Origin: an uncultured Balneola sp.
Lineage (GTDB): Bacteria; Bacteroidota; Rhodothermia; Balneolales; Balneolaceae
DNA length: 64,000 nucleotides
Direction: 5' to 3'
Assembly (NCBI GenBank): GCA_913058495.1
Contig: CAJXQC010000006.1
Location: forward strand, 62,001 to 126,000
The position numbers and the translations under genes were made by a program. This document shows, in pieces, positions 18,759 through 28,132 of this stretch (within the stretch, counting starts at the first letter, position 1; every line of letters begins with the position of its first letter). The notes beneath the pieces are model-generated. The model did not search any database. It saw only the letters and a program-made list of their open reading frames with translations, and was not told the origin of the DNA.

Positions 18759-21590
18759 ATTATATATAAATATATAACATTATTTTTTTTTGTATTACTA
18801 TGCCAAAATTCGACATACAATGTTTTGGCTCAGAAAGCTTATGTCTCAAAAAACTATACTGTAGAAGATTTTGCGAATTCCAGACAACATTGGGATGCTG
18901 TTCAATTAGATGATGGCAGAATGATTCTTGGGAATTCCAATGCCATCAACTTATTTGATGGAGTAAATTGGAGTTATATCCATGTTCCAAAAGGACAAAC
19001 TGTGTATTCACTTGCTATTTCTAAAACAGGCAGGGTTTACACCGGAGGGGAGGGAGATATTGGATATTTGTACCCAGACTCATTAAACCGAATGAAATTC
19101 AGATCTTTACTACCTAAAATGGATTCGTTATTTCACGGGTTTTTATATGTAAGGCAAACTCATTATTTAGATAATAAGGTATACTTTCGTTCCAAATCTC
19201 AATTAATGATGTATGATGAAGTAAGGGATACTGTTTATGTTCATCAAAAAAAAACAGAGATAGGAAATTCCTTTTTAATTGATGATGAGATTGTTGTTCA
19301 ATTGGAAAAGGGGATATATAAGATCAATGACTTAAATGAGGTACTGATCGATTCATCTGAGGCATTCAGAGACGATGAAATCTATGGTATGTTACCGATA
19401 GATGAACAACTTTTGATTTACTTTAGAAATAAGGGTTTACAAGTATTTAATGGATATCAACTCGAAAGTTTTTCAACACCTTCTGAAAAGTATTTGGAAA
19501 CCCATTTAGGATATCGAATGTTGAAGCTTAACAACGATCAGATAGCTGTAGCTACGCTTACCGGTGGAATTGTAATTTTAAATTTAGAAGGAAAAATAGA
19601 TCAAATACTTACCAAAGAAAGAGGTCTCAACGATTCACACGTCTATGGTTTATTTGTAGATAAACAAGACTTATTATGGGCTATGCTGGATGATGGTATT
19701 TCTGTTCTTCATTCAGAAAAAGGCTTGCAAGTTTATGACTATAACTATGGAATTGAAGGTTTAGTAACAGGAATCTATAATTCAAATAAATTCACTCATG
19801 TTATCACAAATAAAGGATTTTATATAAAGGGTGAGGGCGAAGAATTCAGGAAAATAAATATAAATCCGGTACAGGTTTATAACTCTGTGAAACTTTCGGG
19901 TAAAATATATTCCGCTACTTTTCAGGGATTATTTCAAATTAATAAGGATGATTTAGATCAAGTTTCTTCTACAGTATTTGAAAAAATTATAACTATCAAT
20001 GATTCAAGTTTATTGGGATGGTCAAACGAAAAATTGTACTTAATAAACATAAATAATGAAGACTTTGAGGAAAATTTATTCATTGAAGATTTCAAATATC
20101 CGATTAACTGGATCATAAATGACAATGACCTTTTTGCATATGAAGGGAATAATAAAATAGCAAAATTGAGTCTTTCAGATAAAGAGAAAACTATAATTCC
20201 AATTTCTGATGATGTAGGCAACATATATATAATGAATAGCATAAAGGATACAATCCTTTTAGGTACTTCAGATAGCATATATAAATTAGAGGGAGATCAA
20301 GTAAAAAAAATTGATCAAAAACCTTTACAGAATTTTAAGCGTGTTACTCAGATGGAATATTGTAACAAAGCAATTTGGTTGAGATCGGAAGCTGATTTAT
20401 TCAAAATTGATTATGAAAACAACAATCAGATAGTTCAAAAAGATATATTCAATACTATTGGGAATACTGAAGGTGTTTATTCTATTTCGTGTACAGAAAA
20501 TCAAACTTGGTTTGGTTTAGAAAACAAGGTTATTTCTATTTCAAATGAGTATGATGTAACACATAAGCCCTTTTATACAAATATAACGCGATTAGTAGTA
20601 AATAATGACTCGTTAATTTATGCCGGGTTTGAGGAGCCTGAAAAGATGACGCTGCTGAATTACAGTAAACAAGAAATAAGATTTAACTATGCGGCAGCTA
20701 ATTTTTTAAATCCAGAGCAAAATGTGTATTCGTATAAGCTTGAAGGATTTGATAATAAATGGAGTTCATGGTCTTCAAATACTCAGAAGGCTTATACAAA
20801 TATTCCGGAAGGGGATTATATTTTTAAGGTAAGGAGTAAAAATATTTTTAATCAGGAAGGAATTCCTGATGAATTTAAGTTTAAGATTCTTCCACCCTGG
20901 TACAGAACGTGGTGGGCGTATAGCCTATACGTGATATTAATTGTAGGATTTCTATACATGATCTACAAAATCAGGCTCAACCAAATTCTTAAAGTCCAAC
21001 GGGTCCGAAACAGAATAGCAGATGATCTGCACGACGACCTTTCCGGGACTTTGATCGGTATCAGTAATTTTGCAAAAGCAATTACTAAAAATCCTGATAT
21101 GAAAAACCAGAAACGGTTTATCGGATTAATAGAAAAAAGTGCTGACGAAGCTAAAGAAAAGATAAGTGATATTGTATGGACCATTAATCCAACTCATGAT
21201 GAATGGACTAATTTCTTAACTAAGTGTCGCCGGCATGCGTCAGATATTTTTGAGGCACAGGGCATCGAATATGCTTTAGAAATGGATGAAAATATTCCCG
21301 GGAACCTGGAAATGGAACTCAGAAAGAACCTGTGGCTCATATTTAAAGAGATCATTACAAATATTATTAAACACGCAGAAGCAGAATATGTTCTTATTCG
21401 TTTTACAACAGAATCAGGGAAGTTGAATATTACGATAAGAGACAAAGGAAAGGGGTTTGATGTAAATACTCAGAAAAAAGGAAATGGTATTAATAACGTC
21501 AAAAAAAGAGTAGAAACCATAAATGGGAAACTTAGTTTGGATTCAACACCTTCTGAAGGTACAAAATGGAATATTGTAGTTCCTGTTTAG
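18759..21590 (+). CDS. Propeller-type sensor histidine kinase 1 (reg_prop, Y_Y_Y, HisKA_3, HATPase)
   Basis: The first canonical start in frame is TTG 18825, but that begins at A-Q-K-A-Y, inside what looks like a signal-peptide cleavage site. Reading the open frame back to ATT 18759 gives a textbook signal peptide: Lys at position 4, then ITLFFFVLLC, then NVLAQ. There is no ATG, GTG or TTG between the upstream in-frame stop (18741) and 18825, so I place the start at ATT 18759 (943 aa) provisionally. After the signal come about 620 residues of two-component-regulator propeller repeats, a Y_Y_Y domain (EGFDNKWSSWSSN... IPEGDYIFKVRS), one membrane helix (WWAYSLYVILIVGFLYMIY), a HisKA_3 phospho-acceptor His in ADDLHDDLSGTL (codon at 21030), and a HATPase_c domain (GKGFDVN... 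GNGINNVKKR). The partner is probably the regulator at 21659. Confidence 0.88.
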   Translation: MIYKYITLFFFVLLCQNSTYNVLAQKAYVSKNYTVEDFANSRQHWDAVQLDDGRMILGNSNAINLFDGVNWSYIHVPKGQTVYSLAISKTGRVYTGGEGDIGYLYPDSLNRMKFRSLLPKMDSLFHGFLYVRQTHYLDNKVYFRSKSQLMMYDEVRDTVYVHQKKTEIGNSFLIDDEIVVQLEKGIYKINDLNEVLIDSSEAFRDDEIYGMLPIDEQLLIYFRNKGLQVFNGYQLESFSTPSEKYLETHLGYRMLKLNNDQIAVATLTGGIVILNLEGKIDQILTKERGLNDSHVYGLFVDKQDLLWAMLDDGISVLHSEKGLQVYDYNYGIEGLVTGIYNSNKFTHVITNKGFYIKGEGEEFRKININPVQVYNSVKLSGKIYSATFQGLFQINKDDLDQVSSTVFEKIITINDSSLLGWSNEKLYLININNEDFEENLFIEDFKYPINWIINDNDLFAYEGNNKIAKLSLSDKEKTIIPISDDVGNIYIMNSIKDTILLGTSDSIYKLEGDQVKKIDQKPLQNFKRVTQMEYCNKAIWLRSEADLFKIDYENNNQIVQKDIFNTIGNTEGVYSISCTENQTWFGLENKVISISNEYDVTHKPFYTNITRLVVNNDSLIYAGFEEPEKMTLLNYSKQEIRFNYAAANFLNPEQNVYSYKLEGFDNKWSSWSSNTQKAYTNIPEGDYIFKVRSKNIFNQEGIPDEFKFKILPPWYRTWWAYSLYVILIVGFLYMIYKIRLNQILKVQRVRNRIADDLHDDLSGTLIGISNFAKAITKNPDMKNQKRFIGLIEKSADEAKEKISDIVWTINPTHDEWTNFLTKCRRHASDIFEAQGIEYALEMDENIPGNLEMELRKNLWLIFKEIITNIIKHAEAEYVLIRFTTESGKLNITIRDKGKGFDVNTQKKGNGINNVKKRVETINGKLSLDSTPSEGTKWNIVVPV

Positions 21591-21591
21591 G

Positions 21592-21611
21592 TACCACATA
21601 ACCATGTAGCT
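21592..21611. promoter_or_regulatory. 20-bp palindromic operator candidate, site B
   Basis: TACCACATAACCATGTAGCT, aligned to AACTRC-N8-GYAGTT with imperfect outer bases but matching inner half-sites (CCACAT / ATGTAG). It starts just after the stop of sensor kinase 1 and is 47 nt upstream of response regulator 1. Confidence 0.45.
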
Positions 21612-21658
21612 CAATACTCATCATGTTTAGATATATTGAAAATAAAACCTAATCAGAT

Positions 21659-22300
21659 ATGGAAAAAATAATCAAGGTAGGGATTGTAGAGGATAACCCA
21701 TACATGAGAGAGGGTTGGGAGACCTTCATCGATTTAGAGAAAGACATGTGTGTTATTGGAAGTTATGAATCGGTTGAAGATGCATGGGATTCAGATGATT
21801 TGAAGAAATGTGATCTTATCATAATGGATATAGAATTACCCGGTATCTCCGGAATTGAAGGAGTAAAAAAAATAAAAAAGAAAGGCCTGAGCGCAGAAAT
21901 AATAATGGCTACGGTTTTTGATGACGATGATAATATTTTTAATGCGGTAAAAGCAGGAGCCGTTGGTTATTTGTTGAAAAAAACTTCTCCCGAAGATATG
22001 GTAAAAGCAATAAGGCAGGCATTTAAAGGTGGGTCTCCAATGACTCCAAATATTGCAAGGAAAGTAATACAAACCTTTCATATAAAATCTCTTCCGCCTG
22101 AAAAACAATTATCAGAACGAGAACTGGAAATTCTCAGAGAACTGGCTACAGGACGATCCTATGCAGAAATTGGGAAAAGAATTTTTCTTTCAGTAGATGG
22201 CGTCCGGCATCATATCCGGGGTATTTACAAAAAGCTGGAAGTAAACTCCAGAACTGAGGCTGTGACCAAAGGCATCAACAGAAATCTTATTGCTGTTTGA
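21659..22300 (+). CDS. NarL/FixJ-type response regulator 1
   Basis: 213 residues. Receiver domain residues 5-120 with acidic pair E11/D12 in GIVEDNPYMREGW, phospho-acceptor D57 in LIIMDIELPG, and the switch/Lys region in GYLLKKTSPEDM. LuxR-type HTH at about residues 148-205 (LSERELEILRELATGRSYAEIGKRIF, then VDGVRHHIRGIYKKL). It follows sensor kinase 1 and is the natural partner of it. The DNA-binding helix differs little from that of the regulator at 27406, so both could recognise the same palindrome; a copy of that palindrome lies in this gene's own upstream gap, suggesting autoregulation (inference). Confidence 0.92.
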   Translation: MEKIIKVGIVEDNPYMREGWETFIDLEKDMCVIGSYESVEDAWDSDDLKKCDLIIMDIELPGISGIEGVKKIKKKGLSAEIIMATVFDDDDNIFNAVKAGAVGYLLKKTSPEDMVKAIRQAFKGGSPMTPNIARKVIQTFHIKSLPPEKQLSERELEILRELATGRSYAEIGKRIFLSVDGVRHHIRGIYKKLEVNSRTEAVTKGINRNLIAV

Positions 22301-22322
22301 TATTTTCAGTTTTATAACTTTG
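22296..22322 (+). promoter_or_regulatory. Bacteroidota-type promoter candidate for the TPR kinase
   Basis: TAACTTTG at 22315-22322 fits the -7 consensus TAnnTTTG used by the Bacteroidota primary sigma factor. A TTTG at 22296-22299 lies upstream with a 15-nt spacer, shorter than the usual 19 or so. The next gene starts at 22396. Confidence 0.4.
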
Positions 22323-22345
22323 TGCTGAATATGTCAATTCGTTTT

Positions 22346-22391
22346 ATTATCCTATTTCTAGTAAAAAATCTAGGACAATTTTTAGGATAAT
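22346..22391 (+). promoter_or_regulatory. Inverted repeat in the leader of the TPR kinase gene
   Basis: ATTATCCTA at 22346-22354 and TAGGATAAT at 22383-22391 are perfect 9-bp inverted arms, with an inner CTAG...CTAG pair between them. The right arm ends 4 nt before ATG 22396, so a folded leader would hide the ribosome-entry region. It may equally be a protein-binding site. Confidence 0.4.
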
Positions 22392-22395
22392 TGAT

Positions 22396-24378
22396 ATGAT
22401 AAGATTGATTGTGGGTATCATTCTTAGTTCAATGGCTATTGGACTGCATGCACAACAGCGAATGACAAGGCCTTCGACGCCCCAAGAATTATATTTACAA
22501 TTAGAGGAAAGTTTAAACTCTACAGATAATCCTGATTCGATACTTGAATTATATACAATGTATGCAATGCATCATTTAAGACGGAATCCGGATAGCTCAG
22601 AAGCTGCTTTAAAAAGAATGAATGCGTTAAGCGATTTACCGGAGCTAAAGTTAGGTGCTTATTCAGATTTCCTTAAAGCTAATCTACTTGTACTGCCTTA
22701 TCCAGACTCAGCAATGAAAGCTATTAATTCGTCCATTCAAAAGTTTCAACAATTGGATAATAAAACGAAGCTTGTAGGAGCTTTTAATCTAAAATCTCGA
22801 ATTCACACCCAAAAAAATAATTACCTGGAGTCTGAAGAAACTTTGATTCAAGCGATTGAAATAGCCCAAAGTGAAGAGGTTAATTTAAGTAACGAAGACA
22901 TTAATAATCTTTTAAACATGCTGGCAGACCTTTATATGCGGGTTGGAGCAACTGAAATTGCAGTTCAAAGATATCAGCAGATGTTGGAAATAGAGACGTC
23001 AAAAGAAAGAGAGTGTAGAGTTAGGATAAGTGTCAGTAATGCATTTAAAGTTGATCGTAAATTGGAAGATGCCAAATCATACCTTGAACCTTGTTTAGAT
23101 GAAACAAATATTGCTCTTCCTGTTCAAATTGCTGTTATAAAAAGTTATTCTGATCTGGAAAAGAACCTGGGTAATTACGATGAAAGACTTTTCTATATCA
23201 AAAAAGCAATCTCTCTTCAAGAACAGACACAGTACAGAGATATAACCGCTTATTTTTTTCTAGCTGAAGCTTATTACGATAAACAAGAATATTTCAAATC
23301 AGATTCTGTATTACAAGAAGTGGGCGCCAGAGAGTTACAAAGGGTTCAACCTTTTACTCAATTTCATATCCTTTTTTTGAGAGCCAAATTGCTTGAACAA
23401 GAAAATAAATATAGCGAAGCACTTTTACAGTTAGATGAAGCCCTGAAGATACTCGAACGACTTCCTGAAACTCCTCTTAAAATCGATGCTTACACTCTTC
23501 AGGCTGAGATATATACCGAGCTTGGTGATTATAAAAAAGCTTATGACCTTACTAAAACCAGTGAAACAGTTAGTGATATACTGAGAGAAAGAGTGGATGC
23601 CAGAGAAGAAGCTAATTCTAAAGTACGTTTTCAAATGAGGGCAAAAAACCAAGAATTAGCTGATGTGACCACTGAACTGGGTACCGTAAAGACCCGAAAT
23701 GCTCTTATTATAATTTTATTGGTATTGTTGTCTTCTTATATACTATATCGCTACAGAGTACATTTTTTATTGAAAGAAGAGCGTACTAGAAACAAAATTG
23801 CAAGAGACTTGCATGATGATCTGAGTGCCACATTAAGTAGTATTAGTTTTTTTAGTGAAGCAGCGAAAAGGGATGAGCCTAAAGGATCGAACAGATTTCT
23901 ACAGAGAATTGATGAAAGTGCTGTTGAAGCGAAAGAGAAGATCAATGACATAATTTGGGCTATTGATCCAGGTAATGATGATTGGGAATCTTTTCTTACA
24001 AAATGTAAACGCTTTGCAGCAGAAATGTTCGAAAGCAAAGATATAACTTACAATATTGATATAGATACTAAAGCGATGATACCCATAAATATTAAAGGCA
24101 GAAAAGATCTGTGGTTAGTATTTAAGGAAATTATAACCAACTTGGTTCGTCATTCTGAGTCTTCCACTGCAAAAGTAATCTTTAAATCAGATAAAGATAG
24201 ATTTATAATTGTAATTGAAGACAATGGTATTGGGTTTGATACAGAAAAGAATTATAAAGGAAACGGGTTGACCAATATTAAAAAAAGAGTATCATCCATT
24301 AGCAAAAACTGTAATCTGATTCTGGAATCTGAACCGGGAAAAGGTACGAAATGGGAACTGGTTTTAAACACAAAATGA
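22396..24378 (+). CDS. TPR-type sensor histidine kinase 2
   Basis: 660 residues. Signal peptide ending GLHAQ (residues 1-20); periplasmic TPR-like helical repeats over residues 25-400 (for example YSEALLQLDEALKILERL, YTELGDYKKAYDL); a coiled stretch; one membrane helix (ALIIILLVLLSSYILY, about residues 436-451); HisKA_3 with the phospho-acceptor His473 in ARDLHDDLSATL; HATPase_c with DNGIGFD and GNGLTNIKKR near the C-terminus. The kinase core is closely similar to kinase 3 (both have SSISFFSEAAKR and INDIIWAIDP). No response regulator directly follows it, so it may feed regulator 1 or 3. What the TPR region senses is unknown. Confidence 0.9.
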   Translation: MIRLIVGIILSSMAIGLHAQQRMTRPSTPQELYLQLEESLNSTDNPDSILELYTMYAMHHLRRNPDSSEAALKRMNALSDLPELKLGAYSDFLKANLLVLPYPDSAMKAINSSIQKFQQLDNKTKLVGAFNLKSRIHTQKNNYLESEETLIQAIEIAQSEEVNLSNEDINNLLNMLADLYMRVGATEIAVQRYQQMLEIETSKERECRVRISVSNAFKVDRKLEDAKSYLEPCLDETNIALPVQIAVIKSYSDLEKNLGNYDERLFYIKKAISLQEQTQYRDITAYFFLAEAYYDKQEYFKSDSVLQEVGARELQRVQPFTQFHILFLRAKLLEQENKYSEALLQLDEALKILERLPETPLKIDAYTLQAEIYTELGDYKKAYDLTKTSETVSDILRERVDAREEANSKVRFQMRAKNQELADVTTELGTVKTRNALIIILLVLLSSYILYRYRVHFLLKEERTRNKIARDLHDDLSATLSSISFFSEAAKRDEPKGSNRFLQRIDESAVEAKEKINDIIWAIDPGNDDWESFLTKCKRFAAEMFESKDITYNIDIDTKAMIPINIKGRKDLWLVFKEIITNLVRHSESSTAKVIFKSDKDRFIIVIEDNGIGFDTEKNYKGNGLTNIKKRVSSISKNCNLILESEPGKGTKWELVLNTK

Positions 24379-24443
24379 ACGTAGTTCATAGATAAATTTA
24401 TTACTGAAGTTTTTAATTTAGTTCAACTATTAATTGGCCTTAT

Positions 24444-27356
24444 ATGCGGCTGTTTATATTGAGTATTTTAGTATTATTCTTAATTGATATTAAAGCTCAG
24501 AATGTATCCTTTAAGTTCAAAAACTATTCCATCGAAGATGGGTTGTCTCAGTCAACTGTGTATTCGTTCCTGGAGGATGATCTTGGGTATATTTGGATAG
24601 GCACCCGGGATGGATTGAATCGGTTCGATAACAATAATTTTGTGAGTTATTATCCGGTTTATGGCGATTCTAATTCTCTAAGCAACAGGTCAGTAAGATC
24701 TCTGGTAAAAGATAGAGAAGGCTTTATTTGGGTTGGTACCGATGGTGGGGGTGTTGATCGTTTAAACCCGGTAACCAACACTTTTATAAGTTTATGTGAA
24801 CTTGTTGTTTCAAGTGATTGTGAATTTATAAGTAATATCACAAGTCTCGAAATTTCAGAGAGCTCACTGTTGATCGGAACCCGTTCTGATGGACTGTTCA
24901 AATATGATAAGGAGACTAAAAATCTTACAAGAGAACAGCTGTTGGTTTCTACAATCTGGGATGTACAATCTTATTCGAGTGAGGTGGTTTTAGCAACTTC
25001 AAATGGTGTACTAAGGCTGAATTCAACGAACCAAAAAGTTTATTTAAAAGATCAGGAGATTAGGGCTTTAGAGTTCAATAATGAAAGCAAACTTCTTATT
25101 GGCTCCAGAAATGACGGTGTCTATGTCTTGGATATTAATACTGATGAAATTTCATTCTTAAATGAAAAATTCAGAGGACTTGAGGTTTCTGATATTACAA
25201 TAGATAAATCGTCAAATATTTGGATCGCTACTGATTCAGAGGGAATCTTTTTAACAAGTTCATCAGGAGAAATTTTATTTCACTTTACTCCCTCTATTCA
25301 ACGTGAATTTCAATTGCAGAGCTCAAGTATCAGGAGCCTCTATGAGGATTCAAACGGAATAATTTGGATAGGAACCAACAACGCCGGTTTTAGCAATTTT
25401 CATGAGGACAGATTTCAATTTCAGGGCTACTCCAGCCAAAATACAGATCAGGAGCTTATTTCTGACGTAATACTTTCGTTCAATGAATCAGACAACGGGG
25501 AAATATTAATAGGAACGGAGCAAAACGGGCTATTAGCATTTGATCTGTCGGATGAGTCCTTCAATACTGTAAAAGCATTTGGGAAGGAAAGCATTATTGC
25601 CATCGAGAAAAGTGGGAGTGGGTCATTATGGGTAGCAACAGATGGTTCAGGGTTAAAGAAAATTGAAGATCAGTCTGACCTAAACCGGGTAACAGAGATC
25701 AAAAACCTGGAAGACAAAAGTATTCTTAGTCTTGAAACCGATTCTGTTAATGATGTTATGGCCGGTGCTTATCAAGGATTCTATTTGATCAAAAATAATA
25801 AAGTGCAGGATATAAAAACTATTCCGGAATATTTAAAAGCGGACAGAGTACTTGCTATTGAATTGCTAAAAGACTCTGGCGTGCTATTAGGTACTTTTGC
25901 AAATGGTTTGGTGATGTTTAACAGAGCAGATTCAAGTTTCAAGAAAATAGATCCGGATGAAGCGAAAAGGGTTCCTGAACGGATACAGGTGATTTATACA
26001 GACACAGAAGACAGAATATGGTTGGGTTCATATTCCGGTTTATATCAATTCGATCCTGATAATTTTTCATTTGAAGCATATACAACCAATGATGGATTGC
26101 CAAGTGATGTAGTGTATGGAATACTGGAAGACCAGAAACAAAATCTATGGCTGAGTACCAATTCTGGTATTTCAAAATTCAATCCTGAAAGTAAGTATTT
26201 CATAAATTATTCAAAGGCGGATGGACTGCTGAGTAACGAATTTAACGGAGGTGCTTTCTTCAAAGATTCAAAAGGGAGGATGTATTTTGGTGGGGTAAAG
26301 GGCTTCACTGTTTTTGAACCGTCAAAAATAGAAGATGAATATGTACCCGGGAAAATTGTTGTTCATCAAATGAATGTAGATGGTAAAATTTATAATACAA
26401 TCACTGAAAAATACTTCAGGTTCAAAGAAGGTCAGGATTTTATCCAGTTCGATTTTTCCTATCTCAATTTCTTAAACTCAGAAAAGAATAAATTAGAATA
26501 CCGGCTCAAAGGTTTGAGTGAAAACTGGGTTTCTGTTAACAAAAGGAGGAGTGTAAATTTCTCGGGTTTACCGTCCGGTGATTATGATTTTCAACTCAGA
26601 ACTCTGGGTGTGGAAGGGGCAGTGAACGCTTATTCAAATACAATTTCATTCTATATATCCCCGCCACTTTGGAAAACATGGTACTTTATTTTGGGTGTAA
26701 TAATTGTCTTATTTTTAATGACTTACACTTTATTCAGATATAGAATGTTCTACTTGCTTAAAGAAGAAGAAACCAGAATACGAATTTCTAAAGATCTGCA
26801 TGATGATTTAAGCGGAACCTTGAGCAGCATAAGTTTTTTCAGTGAAGCAGCAAAAAGAAATAATCCGGAGAAGACAAAAGAATTTCTTCAGAAAATTGAT
26901 AAGAGTGCGATAGAAGCAAAGGAAAAAATTAACGATATCATTTGGGCGATAGATCCTGTCAATGACGATTGGTCATCCTTTTTGGCAAAGTGTAAGCGTT
27001 ATGCTTCAGAAATGTATGAAAGTAAAGGAATTAACTATGAAATTGAACTCGATGATTCTGTTTCAGCTCTTAAAAATTACAGGCTCAGGCAAGATATATG
27101 GCTTATATTTAAAGAAATGGTAACGAATGTAGTTAGGCATTCGCAGGCCACGCATTCTAAAATAACGCTCTTAAAGAAAGATAAAATACTTATTTTGGAA
27201 ATTGAAGATAATGGAATCGGATTGTCTCAAAATGATCAGACCAAAGGAAGTGGTATTTCAAATTTAAAATACCGGGCTAAGAAAATGGGAGCTTTTTTAT
27301 CCTGTGAGCAGGTAAAGCCAATGGGAATTAAATGGAAATTGGAAATCAGTTTATAA
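24444..27356 (+). CDS. Propeller-type sensor histidine kinase 3
   Basis: 970 residues. Signal peptide ending LIDIKAQ (residues 1-18). Two-component-regulator propeller repeats fill residues 25-650, with clear blades such as FLEDDLGYIWIGTRDGLNRF and LVKDREGFIWVGTDGGGVDRL. A Y_Y_Y domain follows (YRLKGLSENWVSVNK... LPSGDYDFQLR), then a membrane helix (WYFILGVIIVLFLMTYTLF), HisKA_3 with His786 in SKDLHDDLSGTL, and HATPase_c (DNGIGLSQ... GSGISNLKYR). Sensors of this plan respond to periplasmic ligands, often carbohydrates, in Bacteroidota. No SusC/SusD pair is present here. Cognate regulator: the gene at 27406. Confidence 0.92.
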   Translation: MRLFILSILVLFLIDIKAQNVSFKFKNYSIEDGLSQSTVYSFLEDDLGYIWIGTRDGLNRFDNNNFVSYYPVYGDSNSLSNRSVRSLVKDREGFIWVGTDGGGVDRLNPVTNTFISLCELVVSSDCEFISNITSLEISESSLLIGTRSDGLFKYDKETKNLTREQLLVSTIWDVQSYSSEVVLATSNGVLRLNSTNQKVYLKDQEIRALEFNNESKLLIGSRNDGVYVLDINTDEISFLNEKFRGLEVSDITIDKSSNIWIATDSEGIFLTSSSGEILFHFTPSIQREFQLQSSSIRSLYEDSNGIIWIGTNNAGFSNFHEDRFQFQGYSSQNTDQELISDVILSFNESDNGEILIGTEQNGLLAFDLSDESFNTVKAFGKESIIAIEKSGSGSLWVATDGSGLKKIEDQSDLNRVTEIKNLEDKSILSLETDSVNDVMAGAYQGFYLIKNNKVQDIKTIPEYLKADRVLAIELLKDSGVLLGTFANGLVMFNRADSSFKKIDPDEAKRVPERIQVIYTDTEDRIWLGSYSGLYQFDPDNFSFEAYTTNDGLPSDVVYGILEDQKQNLWLSTNSGISKFNPESKYFINYSKADGLLSNEFNGGAFFKDSKGRMYFGGVKGFTVFEPSKIEDEYVPGKIVVHQMNVDGKIYNTITEKYFRFKEGQDFIQFDFSYLNFLNSEKNKLEYRLKGLSENWVSVNKRRSVNFSGLPSGDYDFQLRTLGVEGAVNAYSNTISFYISPPLWKTWYFILGVIIVLFLMTYTLFRYRMFYLLKEEETRIRISKDLHDDLSGTLSSISFFSEAAKRNNPEKTKEFLQKIDKSAIEAKEKINDIIWAIDPVNDDWSSFLAKCKRYASEMYESKGINYEIELDDSVSALKNYRLRQDIWLIFKEMVTNVVRHSQATHSKITLLKKDKILILEIEDNGIGLSQNDQTKGSGISNLKYRAKKMGAFLSCEQVKPMGIKWKLEISL

Positions 27357-27374
27357 CTGCCCATTTCGGTAGTT
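27355..27374. promoter_or_regulatory. 20-bp palindromic operator candidate, site D
   Basis: AACTGCCCATTTCGGTAGTT, an excellent match to AACTRC-N8-GYAGTT. It overlaps the TAA of kinase 3 by two bases and lies 31 nt before response regulator 3. Confidence 0.55.
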
Positions 27375-27405
27375 ACTTTCATATAGTAATGTATTTTATT
27401 CAATT

Positions 27406-28035
27406 ATGATTAAGATTTCGATAGTTGAGGATAACAAATATATGCGTGAAGGATGGGAAACCATTCTGGATTTTGAGGCAGATCTATGTGTAGTAGGTAC
27501 TTATGGAAGTTGTGAAGAGGCTTTAGAAGAAAATCAGCTTGGTAAAAGTGATGTGCTACTGCTTGATATTGAGCTTCCGGGTATTCACGGAACAGAAGGG
27601 GTGAAAATTTTTAAAGAAAAATATCCGCACCTGATCACACTTATGGTGACTATGCATGATGAGAATGAAAAGATCTTTACTGCTTTAAGAAATGGAGCTG
27701 TTGGCTATCTTTTAAAGAAAACATCCCCTTCAGAGCTTATTGACGCCATAAAGATTGCAGTAGATGGCGGCTCGCCTATGAGCCCTAATATTGCGAGAAA
27801 GGTAATTTCTTCATTCCAAAAAAAGCAGGACCTGGACGTAGATTTATCTGAAATGGAACAGGATATACTTACAGAACTTGCTTCAGGCCTTTCTTACAAA
27901 GCAATTGCAGAAAAGATATTTCTGTCTGTAGATGGTGTACGATATCATATTCGTAATATCTATCGAAAACTAGAAGCAAAGAACAGAGCAGAAGCTGTTG
28001 CTAAAGGAATTAGTTACAACTTAATTAAATCCTGA
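27406..28035 (+). CDS. NarL/FixJ-type response regulator 3
   Basis: 209 residues. Receiver with E8/D9 in SIVEDNKYMREGW, phospho-acceptor D54 in LLLDIELPGI, and GYLLKKTSPSEL. LuxR-type HTH at about residues 145-200 (LASGLSYKAIAEKIFLSVDG, then VRYHIRNIYRKLEAKNRAEA). Strongly similar to regulator 1, including the VDGVR-HHI/YHI recognition segment. Palindromic operators lie both upstream (site D) and immediately downstream (site E), the latter in the gap before the large beta-helix gene. I infer control of its own expression and of the secreted-protein genes. Confidence 0.93.
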   Translation: MIKISIVEDNKYMREGWETILDFEADLCVVGTYGSCEEALEENQLGKSDVLLLDIELPGIHGTEGVKIFKEKYPHLITLMVTMHDENEKIFTALRNGAVGYLLKKTSPSELIDAIKIAVDGGSPMSPNIARKVISSFQKKQDLDVDLSEMEQDILTELASGLSYKAIAEKIFLSVDGVRYHIRNIYRKLEAKNRAEAVAKGISYNLIKS

Positions 28036-28037
28036 AA

Positions 28038-28057
28038 TACTACATGATACGGTAGTG
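28038..28057. promoter_or_regulatory. 20-bp palindromic operator candidate, site E
   Basis: TACTACATGATACGGTAGTG, matching AACTRC-N8-GYAGTT except at the outermost bases. It follows the stop of regulator 3 by two bases and is 75 nt upstream of the beta-helix/dockerin gene. Confidence 0.5.
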
Positions 28058-28132
28058 AGATTTCCATATCTCATTGTTAGAATGGGTTGAAGCCTGTAAC
28101 AGGCATTTAAAACATAATTCAATTTATTCGCG

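Noticed and set aside
24367-24386. Possible operator between kinase 2 and kinase 3 (GAACGTAGTTC)
   Set aside because: Only the right half GTAGTT fits; the left half does not, and it overlaps the stop codon.
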